From NCBI GenBank assembly GCA_011523285.1, contig WTHC01000039.1, positions 1 to 61,189 of the forward strand: a stretch of DNA of 61,189 nt. The letters run 5' to 3'. The notes under the pieces are model-generated. The model was given only the letters and a program-made list of their open reading frames with translations. It was not told where the DNA came from and ran no database searches. Below, piece after piece: positions 52,947 to 61,189 of the stretch. Each line of letters starts with the position of its first letter. Position 1 is the first letter of the stretch. Position numbers and translations under genes: made by a program. Source of the DNA: Nitrosopumilaceae archaeon. Lineage in GTDB: Archaea; Thermoproteota; Nitrososphaeria; Nitrososphaerales; Nitrosopumilaceae.

Positions 52947-54090
52947 TTATAATTTGTTTTAGTGGTTTTAAATTTGTGTGTAATTTATTTTTGGTGTTTA
53001 GATAATATGAGCCTTTAACACTATTAGTAATAACAGAGTCCAAGTTTTTTTTCGTTAATAATGGAGTAAAACACATACAACAATCTGAGAATATTTCACA
53101 TCCAGCACGTTTTAATTTATTCGCAAATCCTAATACATTTGCTTGGTTTTTTACCATACGTGGGCAAAAAATCATACATGGTTTTGTAAATTTTTTGTTT
53201 TTTAGCATATTAGACATTTGTAATAATTCTATCATTCCTAGTTGAGGGCTTCCAAAAGCTATTAAATCACCATCGTCAGATGTATTCAGTTTATCATATA
53301 CATTGCCGAAATCATTTTTATCGAAATTTATTTTTTCTGTACCAGGTTTTGAATTATTAATAGTATACTTAACACATTGCCCAGACGCCCCAATTCCACC
53401 ACATAAAGATTTTGTTTCTATCTCATTCATATTAAATGATCCATCTATGTCAACAATTTTTTTTGATGTTTGTCCAACATAATATCCTAAAATACCACAT
53501 TCTAATTCATTTTGTATGTCAAGCTGACATTTCACAGAAATTTCAGGTGAATCAAAATCATCGTTTCTTATGTTTGAGTAAATACTTTTTCCTGTTATTG
53601 CACTAGCTAACGCACTGAATGCACTTTCTTTATTAGTTTTAAGATGATCAACAGAATTTGCATGAATTGCAGCGTTACTCTCTGCAAAAGCTACTTGAGT
53701 ACCGCTATTTGGTATTTTATATATATCGTACGGAATGCATGAAAACGATGGCGTAACACCCATTTTTACATATGAATTATTTATGTTGTCTTGTTCGTGT
53801 ATGAAATTTTCATCTATGTCTGAATTTTGTAATTGGTCAATATCGTATCCAGTGGGGTTTAATGTTGTCATAACTCTTGTTTTTGCGGTTTCACTAAACT
53901 CTGATAAAAATTTTGCGCCCGCATTTCCTATTGTGTTATAATTAACTCCAGAAACATGAGCCCATTGAATAGGAATGAGTTTAGTTGCGTCTGTAGCTTC
54001 TCCCACCGCGACAAGTATTCTATAGGCTATTTCTAAGGCGTCTCCATGGTTACCGTCCAATGCATCTTGTTCATATTTTGTTAATTCCAA
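52924..54090 (-). CDS. Phosphomevalonate dehydratase, large subunit (aconitase X)
   Basis: A 388-residue catalytic subunit (DUF521). LTKYEQDALDGNHGDALEIA opens the protein and SFSCIPYDIYKIP follows. GAFAESNAAIHANS (read as VAFAESNAAIHANSV) and MIFCPRMVKNQANVLGF with the C-terminal FSDCCMCFTPLL contribute the iron-sulfur and substrate site. It is the established dehydratase of the archaeal modified mevalonate pathway. The start is a TTG. The small-subunit gene follows. Confidence 0.9.
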   Translation of the reverse strand: MELTKYEQDALDGNHGDALEIAYRILVAVGEATDATKLIPIQWAHVSGVNYNTIGNAGAKFLSEFSETAKTRVMTTLNPTGYDIDQLQNSDIDENFIHEQDNINNSYVKMGVTPSFSCIPYDIYKIPNSGTQVAFAESNAAIHANSVDHLKTNKESAFSALASAITGKSIYSNIRNDDFDSPEISVKCQLDIQNELECGILGYYVGQTSKKIVDIDGSFNMNEIETKSLCGGIGASGQCVKYTINNSKPGTEKINFDKNDFGNVYDKLNTSDDGDLIAFGSPQLGMIELLQMSNMLKNKKFTKPCMIFCPRMVKNQANVLGFANKLKRAGCEIFSDCCMCFTPLLTKKNLDSVITNSVKGSYYLNTKNKLHTNLKPLKQIINENTTNR

Positions 54091-54155
54091 TGGATGATTA
54101 TATTAGTAATAATGTAATTAATATAACCTTTGAATGTCGTTTATAGATCATAAAG

Positions 54156-54869
54156 ATGATAGATATAATCAAGATTTTTACTTTGATGAAAGATACACTT
54201 CATGATGTTAATTCCTATAGATCTACTACATTAAATGAAATCCATAAAACTAGCAATGGAGATCCTTTCAACATATTAATTGCGACGGTACTTTCATCAA
54301 GAAGCAGAGATAAAAATACTTCCAGAGTAGCAAAAAAATTATTTGCAAGATACAAAACTCCAAAAACATTATCAGATGCCGATATATTAGAAATAGAAAA
54401 AATAATAAAATCTATTGGGTTTTATCATGTGAAATCTAAACGAATTAAAAAAATCGCTCATATAATACATAAACAATATAATAATAAAGTGCCTGAGAAA
54501 ATGGAAGAGCTAATTAAATTACCAGGCGTGGGAAGAAAAACAGCCAATTGTGTATTGGTATATGCTTTCAACAAACCAGCAATTCCGGTTGATGTTCATG
54601 TTCACAGGATTTCAAATAGATTGGGTTTGATTCAAACAAAAAATGTCGAAGAAACTGAATTAGAATTAATGAAGGAAATACCTAAAAGTAATTGGATTAA
54701 AGTAAATGAGATATTTGTCAAGTATGGGCAGAATGTGTGTTTACCTATTTCACCGTTATGTAAATTATGTAAGCTTAATCATCGTTGTAGATATAATAAT
54801 ACACATCATGAACGTTTTGTGAATATTAATAAGAGCAAAACTACGCAGCCTATAGAGCCTACTAGATAG
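54156..54869 (+). CDS. nth: Endonuclease III (DNA glycosylase/AP lyase)
   Basis: A 237-residue HhH-GPD repair enzyme. The helix-hairpin-helix LPGVGRKTANCVLVYAF carries the catalytic Lys (K128) and DVHVHRI supplies the Asp (D146). The [4Fe-4S] loop CLPISPLCKLCKLNHRC provides four cysteines. It removes oxidised pyrimidines. The C-terminus is longer than needed by ~20 residues and overlaps the convergent gene by 64 bases. Confidence 0.93.
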   Translation: MIDIIKIFTLMKDTLHDVNSYRSTTLNEIHKTSNGDPFNILIATVLSSRSRDKNTSRVAKKLFARYKTPKTLSDADILEIEKIIKSIGFYHVKSKRIKKIAHIIHKQYNNKVPEKMEELIKLPGVGRKTANCVLVYAFNKPAIPVDVHVHRISNRLGLIQTKNVEETELELMKEIPKSNWIKVNEIFVKYGQNVCLPISPLCKLCKLNHRCRYNNTHHERFVNINKSKTTQPIEPTR

Positions 54870-55480
54870 AATGGAAATAAATGGTAAGGGTTTTGTGCAG
54901 GATCTCCAGACATGAATTCCAATATCAAACTACCAGAAGATACATAATCATCGTGGTTATTATTAGATGTTTTATCTATGTTATAATACAACACAGAGAA
55001 ATTTCCAATATCCAAGTTAGATAAAACTATTCTTTCACCATTATTAACAGTCAAACCAGCACGTTCTGTATATGTAATTATAATATTTGTATCTCTAATC
55101 CAACCTCGATCAAGTTTGTGGTATGGTACTAAATATTGGTTATCCGAAGTCAACATTCCAACCCAAAATTTATTTTGTTGTGGGCCTCCACCCATTCCTA
55201 TTTCAATAAACTTATTTTGGTCTTGTGAATCATAAAATCTAATTATTACATCAGTACCACTATCATAAACTAAATTATTTGTTAAAGAGATTTGCCAGCT
55301 TATGGAGTGAGATTTATCTAATTTAATTTTTTTGCAATAATTAGAATTGTTATTAAATTCCTCATATGTTATTTCTTCAGTATGCAATATTAATGATGGA
55401 TTTAGTTGTTGTCCATGAACTATAGTTATAGGTATTAGCCACAGGATTAAGAGATAATGATACATTAAACTACAAGGCAT
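54806..55480 (-). CDS. Secreted, C-terminally anchored surface protein
   Basis: A 224-residue protein. A signal peptide (about 1-24, ending HGQ) precedes a ~170-residue beta-rich domain that resembles a lectin/laminin-G or jelly-roll type (WQISLTNNLVYDSGTDVIIR, KFWVGMLTSDNQYLVPYHKL). A helix near the end (YLVGSIGCVVLLLLIF) and TKRS anchor it. Probably faces outside the cell. No family is recognised with confidence. Its last codons are antisense to the 3' end of nth. Confidence 0.7.
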   Translation of the reverse strand: MPCSLMYHYLLILWLIPITIVHGQQLNPSLILHTEEITYEEFNNNSNYCKKIKLDKSHSISWQISLTNNLVYDSGTDVIIRFYDSQDQNKFIEIGMGGGPQQNKFWVGMLTSDNQYLVPYHKLDRGWIRDTNIIITYTERAGLTVNNGERIVLSNLDIGNFSVLYYNIDKTSNNNHDDYVSSGSLILEFMSGDPAQNPYHLFPFYLVGSIGCVVLLLLIFTKRS

Positions 55481-55498
55481 AGTGATTGAAATAAAAAG

Positions 55499-56632
55499 CT
55501 AATCCACGAATGGATCTTTATGATCTATTATTATTTTAGATATTTCAGGGCGCATTATGTATTTTGAAGGGATTATTTTTTGAGTTATCATTTGTCTGAG
55601 ATTAGTTCCGCTAACTTGATTATGGTTTCGCACATCATGTGGGCATACCTTAGAATTAGTAAAAGACAAACACAATGTACAATAGAAAAATGTGGGGAAA
55701 AAAATGGGTTTTATTTTAAGATCTTGATAATAATCAAAGATTTGTTGTGCAGTAAAAGGTTTATAATAATTACCAACACCAGCATGATCTCTTCCGATTA
55801 TTATGTGAGTACACCCATAATTTTGTCTCATTATTGCATGATGTATTGCTTCTTTAGGCCCAGCATATTTCATGTCTGTATGTAATGTAGCTAGTTCGCA
55901 TGTATTATTTGAATAATATAGATCAATCAATGTTTCATATGATTTGATTATAATATCATCTTTAAAATCTCCAGTTTTTTTCTTTCCTATTAAAGGATTG
56001 ATAAATAATCCATCATGGTTCACTAGAGCAGTCTTTTGCATCATCTCATGAGCTACGTGTGGAGGGTTTCTTGTCTGGAAAGCAACTATAGAATTCCAAC
56101 CTAGTTTTTTAAATTGAGCACGTGTTTCTATTGGAGTTTTTCTATGAGCTCTATTTGTATCATATGGTCTTTCTAGATAATCTATTTTACCACCTACTAA
56201 AAATTTTTTCAGTAATGAAGTTTTTTGGACTCCAGGATGGTGCATATCATTAGTAAGATAAATTTTATCCATGATTTGTTTTTTATCATAAGTATAAACT
56301 TCGTCAACATGTAAAATTGCAATATTGTTATAGGGAGTCTTCAGGAGCACATCTGATTTTTGTATTTGTTTTGCTGTAGTTTCATCAACATCCATTATTA
56401 TGGGGATCGTCCATGATAATCCATTCTCTAGTGCGCCATGTTGTACCACACTTTCAAAATCATGTTTACACATAAATCCTTCTAATGGACTAAATACACC
56501 ATCAGATATGTTTTCAACATCGTTAGCTAATTCATGGTTTATTTGTAACTGAAATAAATCTTTAATATCTACATTTTTTGAAATACGGTTTATTAATTTT
56601 CCTCCATGTGGTTCAATAGCAACATGAGACAA
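55499..56632 (-). CDS. sat: Sulfate adenylyltransferase (ATP sulfurylase)
   Basis: A 377-residue enzyme forming APS from sulfate and ATP. The active-site motifs [14 protein letters not shown] and IGRDHAGVG are intact. The C-terminal zinc site [18 protein letters not shown] is typical of prokaryotic dissimilatory-type and archaeal Sat. TTG start, two bases after the cysH stop. With cysH it forms an assimilatory sulfate pathway. Confidence 0.95.
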   Translation of the reverse strand: MSHVAIEPHGGKLINRISKNVDIKDLFQLQINHELANDVENISDGVFSPLEGFMCKHDFESVVQHGALENGLSWTIPIIMDVDETTAKQIQKSDVLLKTPYNNIAILHVDEVYTYDKKQIMDKIYLTNDMHHPGVQKTSLLKKFLVGGKIDYLERPYDTNRAHRKTPIETRAQFKKLGWNSIVAFQTRNPPHVAHEMMQKTALVNHDGLFINPLIGKKKTGDFKDDIIIKSYETLIDLYYSNNTCELATLHTDMKYAGPKEAIHHAIMRQNYGCTHIIIGRDHAGVGNYYKPFTAQQIFDYYQDLKIKPIFFPTFFYCTLCLSFTNSKVCPHDVRNHNQVSGTNLRQMITQKIIPSKYIMRPEISKIIIDHKDPFVD

Positions 56633-56634
56633 AT

Positions 56635-57348
56635 CTATTTAGCGTGATCAAGATGAAGACCACATTCTTTGTCAGATTGTTGCTCCCACCACCATCTTCC
56701 TGCTCTAAGATCTTCTCCATTTTTTATAGCCCTAGTGCAAGGTTCACATCCTATGCTTGGATAACCTAGATCGTGTAATTTATTGTATACAAGATTATTT
56801 GATTTTATGTAGTCCCAGGTGGTTTGCCAATCCCAATGTACTATAGGATTAATTTTAATAATATCATTATGTTGTGTGTCAATCTCTATGCGATTAGATG
56901 AGTTTCTGTTATTAGTTTGATCGCTTCTAATTCCTGTAATCCAACAATCCAATGTAGATAAAATTTTGTTAAGTGGATGTACTTTTCTTATCCCGCAACA
57001 AAGCTTTCTGTTGTCTTTGCTATCATAAAAAAGATTGGTTCCAAAATTGTTAGTCATTTCAATAACTTCGTTAGCATCTGGAAAAGTAATTTCTATATTT
57101 ATATTATATTTATGTCTTATAGCATCCATCACATCATAAGTCTCTTGATCTAGTCTCCCAGTATCTAACGTGAATATTCTGGCGTTTTTGTTAATTTGCA
57201 TCAACATATCAATTACCACGACATCTTCCGCACCAAAGCTAGAAGCAAAAGCTAATTTTGGATGGAATTGATTATTTGCCCATTTGAGAACTTCTATAGG
57301 ATCTGTTAATTCTGTTTTTAATTTTTGAATTTGTGATGATGTTAACAT
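56635..57348 (-). CDS. cysH: APS/PAPS reductase with [4Fe-4S] cysteines
   Basis: A 237-residue PP-loop-related reductase. [14 protein letters not shown] holds the nucleotide site. The iron-sulfur cysteines appear as CCG in KLCCGIRKV and CEPC in [13 protein letters not shown], a pattern found in APS reductases rather than [4Fe-4S]-free PAPS reductases. The reactive Cys is in the C-terminal ECGLH. It converts APS to sulfite. It precedes sat in the operon, and no APS kinase is seen. Confidence 0.92.
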   Translation of the reverse strand: MLTSSQIQKLKTELTDPIEVLKWANNQFHPKLAFASSFGAEDVVVIDMLMQINKNARIFTLDTGRLDQETYDVMDAIRHKYNINIEITFPDANEVIEMTNNFGTNLFYDSKDNRKLCCGIRKVHPLNKILSTLDCWITGIRSDQTNNRNSSNRIEIDTQHNDIIKINPIVHWDWQTTWDYIKSNNLVYNKLHDLGYPSIGCEPCTRAIKNGEDLRAGRWWWEQQSDKECGLHLDHAK

Positions 57349-57424
57349 GTAATAATTTCAATACAATATGTTTTATAAATTATTATAATTTTAAAATTAT
57401 AAGCAACTAAATGTAAGTAATATA

Positions 57425-58510
57425 ATGGATAATTCATGTGTGATTATTTTTCCGTCTATTTATTCTTTAAATAGATTACAAATGTTAAAATGTAATATCA
57501 AAAAAACTCTTGAACTACAAAACCAAAAATTTAATACGATAAAAATAGATGGAAAAATCATAGTAGTATATGCTAATGATCCTGTATTTGCATCTTCCAC
57601 TATCAGTATGTTAACAGGAATAAATAAAGTGGCAATAGCAAAAAAAGCAAGCAATAAATTTAATATTGTTACTGATGAGATTGCGAATGTAGCTTCTGAC
57701 CTATTGTTAAACAATGAAAAATTCTATATCAAGGTTAGTGGCGATATTTCAACAAATGCTGCAAACGATATAGAAATTGCTTCTACTTCATCAATAATTA
57801 GTAAAACTAAAAATAGAAATATAAAGCCAGACAAAGAAGATAAATGTGATAAAGTAATTTATATTCACGTTACAAAATCTAGCGCATATATTTGCATATT
57901 TGTAGACAATGGAATTGGCGGGCATCCTTATAATTCACAAAACGACAAAGTAGTTTGTTGTATATATAACAAAATTTCTTCTGTAGCATGTTTAAAATGT
58001 ATGGAGGCCGGATTCGATGTTAAAATAATAGTCTATTATCAAAATTATTCAGAATTAATAAAATTAGTGAAAATAACAAATAAGATGGTTGCACGAATAC
58101 CTAAAAAAAATATAGAGTTAGAATTTTTCAATACAAATAACAAGATCAAATTTTTGGATTTTTTATGTATATCAAATATAATTTCTATTAAAGTAGCAAA
58201 AATATACAATATAAGAAAAGTGTTATTAACATTATCTCCAAATCTTTGTAACGTGGAGATAACAGATCATTTTACCGAATATATTTATAAAAATAGGCTA
58301 ATTCCACTACTACCCCTAGCAGGATATGAATTAATAAATAATCATATAAATACAGAAGTAAATAAACTATTAAAATTAAAAATTGGCAATATCAAAAATT
58401 ATTCTATTTATGAAAAAACTGCTAATGAAATATTTCATAGTGGTAAAAAAATCATAGTCAAAAATGATCTTGATAACACACATAATATTATAGACGGATT
58501 AAAAAATTAG
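57425..58510 (+). CDS. ThiI-like protein with degenerate PP-loop
   Basis: A 361-residue protein. The N-terminal ~140 residues are like the ferredoxin-like and THUMP domains of ThiI (NIKKTLELQ..., FYIKVSGDIST). The segment before the expected catalytic domain, DNGIGGHPYNSQNDKVVCC, has the GG-P linker of ThiI. The PP-loop that should follow as SGG(I/F)DS is instead YNKISS (about 181-186). The rest of the fold appears present. It may bind tRNA but is unlikely to adenylate it. It lies divergent from cysH. Confidence 0.75.
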   Translation: MDNSCVIIFPSIYSLNRLQMLKCNIKKTLELQNQKFNTIKIDGKIIVVYANDPVFASSTISMLTGINKVAIAKKASNKFNIVTDEIANVASDLLLNNEKFYIKVSGDISTNAANDIEIASTSSIISKTKNRNIKPDKEDKCDKVIYIHVTKSSAYICIFVDNGIGGHPYNSQNDKVVCCIYNKISSVACLKCMEAGFDVKIIVYYQNYSELIKLVKITNKMVARIPKKNIELEFFNTNNKIKFLDFLCISNIISIKVAKIYNIRKVLLTLSPNLCNVEITDHFTEYIYKNRLIPLLPLAGYELINNHINTEVNKLLKLKIGNIKNYSIYEKTANEIFHSGKKIIVKNDLDNTHNIIDGLKN

Positions 58511-58520
58511 TTTACGAGAT

Positions 58521-59741
58521 ATGAAAAAAATTGCCGAATTCATATACCCATGGGGAAATGGGCATTACCAAAGGATGATGACTCTTAATAACGAATTGTT
58601 AAAATACATGGGACATAATGATGCTCAATTTCACTTCATTAGTATGGATCATGTATATGAGAAATTAATAGAAAGATTTCCTCAAAAAAAAGAATTTATA
58701 CATAAGATATTAATGCCAGTACCAATCGATGGAAAAAAAGGCCCAAGTACACTATTTTCATTACTTAACCTATTAATTCCAATATCAAATAAGCCACCAT
58801 TACTAAAACAGATATTTCAATATTTGGTAAATGAAGCCAAACTATATGATGAAAAAAAATTTGATTTGGTTATAAACGATGGAGACATAGGTTCAAACGT
58901 ATTAGCTCGAAAACGTAAAATAAAAAGCGTGTTTATCACAAATCAATTTATGCCAAAATTATGGAAATCTCATTTTTATTTTTTGCCGTCATTATTATTT
59001 ATTTCTAAACAAATATCTAAAGCTGAAGAAATATTTGTTGCTGACTCTCCTCCCCCATATACAATATGTGAATATAACTTGAATTTTACAGACGAAATTA
59101 AAAAAAAAGTTACGTATGTAGGACATTTTGCGAATAAGACTAACATAAACAAATTATCTAAAATATACGAGTTACTACACGGTAATGATTTTGGTTATTG
59201 GATGCGTACTGGTAATAAATCTACAAATGACTTTACTGGAAAACGATATAATGAAATTTTCAATGATCATGAAATGAGGAATGAAAAAAGAGTCATATCG
59301 TATGCACGGAACAACAAAAATATAAATCGCGTTGTAGATATGAATGGTAATGAATATTCAATTATAGATGCAATTGAAAAAAAGATAGAATGGAAACAAA
59401 TCGATATTGGGTATTTGACAGAAAATGAAAAACAAATTGTTTTGAACTTGTGCAAATATGCTGTCGCGAATGGTTCTCATACTACGATAGGAGAGATTGT
59501 AGGCGCAAATAATAAACCAGTAATTGGAATTCCTGTGTATGATGAACATACGAACCAATTAAAATGGATTCAGGATAGAGGTTTGGGCATATTGGCTAAT
59601 AATAAAAAACAAGTCATTAAAGCTGTTTTAAATATCAAAAATGATTATAATAAATATTTAGAACGGATCTATGATTTTTCCAAAAATTTTGTTAGTGATG
59701 GAGCTAAAAATGCTGCTAGAATAATAAATAATATGTTATGA
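58521..59741 (+). CDS. UDP-glycosyltransferase-like (GT28/GTB-fold) protein
   Basis: A 406-residue GT-B fold enzyme. The N-terminal WGNGHYQRMMTL mirrors the G-x-G-H motif of MurG/GT1-like transferases. The C-terminal half has NGSHTTIGEIVGANNKPVIG, the donor nucleotide-sugar binding region, and YDEHTNQLKW. Acceptor and donor are unknown; an envelope or lipid glycan is possible. It starts ten bases after the ThiI-like gene and may be co-transcribed. Confidence 0.87.
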   Translation: MKKIAEFIYPWGNGHYQRMMTLNNELLKYMGHNDAQFHFISMDHVYEKLIERFPQKKEFIHKILMPVPIDGKKGPSTLFSLLNLLIPISNKPPLLKQIFQYLVNEAKLYDEKKFDLVINDGDIGSNVLARKRKIKSVFITNQFMPKLWKSHFYFLPSLLFISKQISKAEEIFVADSPPPYTICEYNLNFTDEIKKKVTYVGHFANKTNINKLSKIYELLHGNDFGYWMRTGNKSTNDFTGKRYNEIFNDHEMRNEKRVISYARNNKNINRVVDMNGNEYSIIDAIEKKIEWKQIDIGYLTENEKQIVLNLCKYAVANGSHTTIGEIVGANNKPVIGIPVYDEHTNQLKWIQDRGLGILANNKKQVIKAVLNIKNDYNKYLERIYDFSKNFVSDGAKNAARIINNML

Positions 59742-59778
59742 AAAAGAATAATAAAGATTACCTATAATTTGTATAAGG

Positions 59779-59830
59779 CATGTTAGTTCGATGGGCAAGC
59801 TGACATTAGGATGATGAGTATACAAACATG
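59779..59830 (+). ncRNA. Possible small structured RNA
   Basis: In the 151-base gap after the glycosyltransferase, CATGTT (59779) pairs with AACATG (59825) and encloses CTGA (59800) followed after seven bases by ATGATGA (59811). This resembles the D'/C' pair of a box C/D sRNA, but no clear outer C and D boxes are visible. Weakly supported. Confidence 0.2.
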
Positions 59831-59892
59831 TCATAATTTAAAAAAAAGTTTGTGGTAACGCTTTTATGCAAAAAAGTCTTTTTTAAGAAGTA

Positions 59893-60183
59893 TTGCCAAG
59901 TTGCCCAGAATGTATTGCAAAAGAAAAAAAATTATTACATGATCAAAACAAGACTGAAGTTGAAATAAATGAAATAATTGATAAATCATCATTTATAATG
60001 AAGTTTGATGTAGTTACCAAACATTTTATTTGTAAAAAATGTGGTCTTTATGCAACAAGAGAACAAATTAATGATATACATGATAAATTAAATAATCGTA
60101 AAATAACTCGAGAAGATAAACAATATGAATATTTGAATTGGTGGCAACGTAGTAAAAAAGACAAAGAAAAATTAAAACAATGA
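59893..60183 (+). CDS. Zinc-ribbon protein of unknown function
   Basis: A 96-residue protein with CPEC at its start and CKKC near residue 47, forming one zinc ribbon around a charged helix. A basic C-terminal tail follows (about 68-96; NWWQRSKKDKEKLK). It could bind nucleic acid. The start is a TTG just before PSCPEC. No family is recognised. Confidence 0.7.
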   Translation: MPSCPECIAKEKKLLHDQNKTEVEINEIIDKSSFIMKFDVVTKHFICKKCGLYATREQINDIHDKLNNRKITREDKQYEYLNWWQRSKKDKEKLKQ

Positions 60184-60218
60184 TGATGTTATTAGACTGA
60201 TTTGTTTATTATTAACAA

Positions 60219-61189
60219 TCATTTTTTAGCATATTTACTTAACGCTAATTTAACTAATAAGAACCATGTAATGGCTATTGGTATGTGATAAGTAGAAATT
60301 CTCCACACTATGATACCATTCCACAGCATTTTATCTTTTGACAATTCAAAATCTAATGTATCATGATTTTCTAAATATGCCCATATACCCAATTCAGCAA
60401 GTCCAGATCCACCTACAGTTATTGGCATGTTACCAATAGCATTAGATGCCATAACAGCCAAAACAGAATCAAAAATATGTACATCATAGTTTATACTATG
60501 TGCTATGAATATGAATGACATACCATAAAATGACCATGCTACAAGTGACAAAATAAAAGATATTATGAATGTTTTTTTCATTTTACGAGTGTGTAAATTA
60601 TCTTGACTTATTATGCAAATATCTTTTATCCAAAGATTTGTTTTGTAAATATATTTTCTACCACGCTTTTTTCCTAATTTTATTATTAATATAGATATGA
60701 AATTAGGGACTTCAAATATTTTCTTAGATGAAAAAAAAAACAATACTGTCCATAATGATATTACTGGAATACTTGTAAGTAAAACCAAAGATCCTATAAA
60801 AATAGAACCTTGCAAAAGTGCAAAGATGCCAGAGATTATTGCAAAAACCCCTGCAGCTATTACTTCAGTAACTATTTCCACTATAGTCATCCACGAAGCT
60901 TTTCCTGTGGGAACTTTTTTTTTCTTTAACCAGGCTATACGTACTATTTCGCCACCAACGAACATAGGCGTAGTAAATGTAACAAATTCACTGCCCATTC
61001 TAATTAGAATTATTTTCCAAATAGTGTCTATTTTACCAAAAAATGAATTTAATACATAATTAAATTTTATTCCTTGTATGATTAATCTTACAATGATGAA
61101 TGAAGATGCCACTACGAAAGGCAAAATACCTATAGACATGATATCGTTTATACCTATATTAAATTGAAAAATAATTATCACAAATGGAA
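60219..61189 (-). CDS. UPF0104/LPG-synthase-TM-like flippase protein (5' partial)
   Basis: At least 320 residues with about eight membrane helices, of the lysylphosphatidylglycerol synthase transmembrane (UPF0104) family. Marks are RMGSEFVTFTTPMFVGGEIVRIAWL and IGNMPITVGGSGLAELGIW, the E-R and G-G-x-G-x-x-E motifs. Members are thought to move or anchor lipid-linked material. A GTG near 61181 is a possible start, but the first helix is incomplete and the frame stays open to the window edge, so the gene probably continues beyond it. Confidence 0.85.
   Translation of the reverse strand, partial: PFVIIIFQFNIGINDIMSIGILPFVVASSFIIVRLIIQGIKFNYVLNSFFGKIDTIWKIILIRMGSEFVTFTTPMFVGGEIVRIAWLKKKKVPTGKASWMTIVEIVTEVIAAGVFAIISGIFALLQGSIFIGSLVLLTSIPVISLWTVLFFFSSKKIFEVPNFISILIIKLGKKRGRKYIYKTNLWIKDICIISQDNLHTRKMKKTFIISFILSLVAWSFYGMSFIFIAHSINYDVHIFDSVLAVMASNAIGNMPITVGGSGLAELGIWAYLENHDTLDFELSKDKMLWNGIIVWRISTYHIPIAITWFLLVKLALSKYAKK

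Noticed and set aside
59358-59558. Antisense frame in the glycosyltransferase gene
   Set aside because: No start signal or conservation evidence, and it overlaps a GT-B domain.
1-61189. Mobile elements, CRISPR arrays or prophage
   Set aside because: No transposase, integrase, regularly spaced repeats or cas-like genes were seen on either strand.

Overview
The window is a dense, very AT-rich (roughly 30% GC by eye) stretch of archaeal chromosome. It looks like an ammonia-oxidising thaumarchaeon (Nitrososphaerota, probably Nitrosopumilales). The evidence is the combination of a split A-type ATP synthase cluster beside an Amt ammonium transporter, glycerol-1-phosphate dehydrogenase (archaeal lipids), PCNA/TFS/Rpo11, aCPSF1, the archaeal CoA route (pantoate kinase plus phosphopantothenate synthetase), aconitase-X phosphomevalonate dehydratase, B12 methyltransferases, and an archaeal-style tRNA intron. 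I see no insertion sequences, CRISPR arrays, rRNA or prophage. Genes are short, often overlap by 4-23 bases, and no gene-free stretch reaches 300 bases.

Layout. 1-3 kb: the end of a copper/propeller surface protein, then a zinc/manganese-type ABC transporter. 3-4.5 kb: divergent pyrB and pyrI. 4.5-14.9 kb: A-type ATP synthase in three units (E-A-B-D-small ORF-K leftward, I rightward, C rightward) with amt between I and C. 15-18.4 kb: small unknowns, then a leftward nucleotide operon (dTMP kinase, HD phosphohydrolase, UMP kinase). 18.5-22.4 kb: Hsp20, a UbiB-like kinase, a Nudix hydrolase and an AbrB/PhoU regulator. 22.4-26.2 kb: a tight CoA operon (pantoate kinase, phosphopantothenate synthetase, panB, coaBC). 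26-35.9 kb: M24 peptidase, a thiouridylase-like PP-loop enzyme, SepF, aCPSF1, proteasome beta, egsA, FKBP, an aminotransferase, NMNAT and membrane/LEA-like proteins.

35.9-37.7 kb: two divergent tRNA genes, Val(GAC) and Arg(CCT). The Arg gene carries an apparent 19-20 base intron in its D-loop. Next to them is a cluster of very small genes, three of them cysteine-rich. 37.9-45.8 kb: a PfkB kinase with a dUTPase-like enzyme, TyrRS, cbiH, aspartate kinase, and the pcn-tfs-rpo11 set. 45.8-54.9 kb: a class V aminotransferase, a RecA-like remnant protein, ferredoxin, cbiT-cbiL-cbiF, an RqcH/NFACT protein divergent from a possible EMC6-like membrane protein, the phosphomevalonate dehydratase pair and endonuclease III. 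55.5-57.4 kb: assimilatory sulfate reduction (cysH, sat). 57.4 kb to the end: a ThiI-like protein that has lost its PP-loop, a glycosyltransferase, a zinc-ribbon protein and a flippase-like membrane protein cut by the window edge.

How the genes fit together: energy conservation (ATP synthase, Amt), nucleotide, CoA, isoprenoid/lipid, cobalamin and sulfur metabolism, plus information processing. I found no clear undescribed defence or mobile system. The most unusual items are the intron-bearing tRNA, the mini-protein cluster beside it, the 43-residue ORF inside the ATP synthase operon, the ThiI-like protein without a PP-loop, and a dTMP kinase with two altered catalytic motifs.
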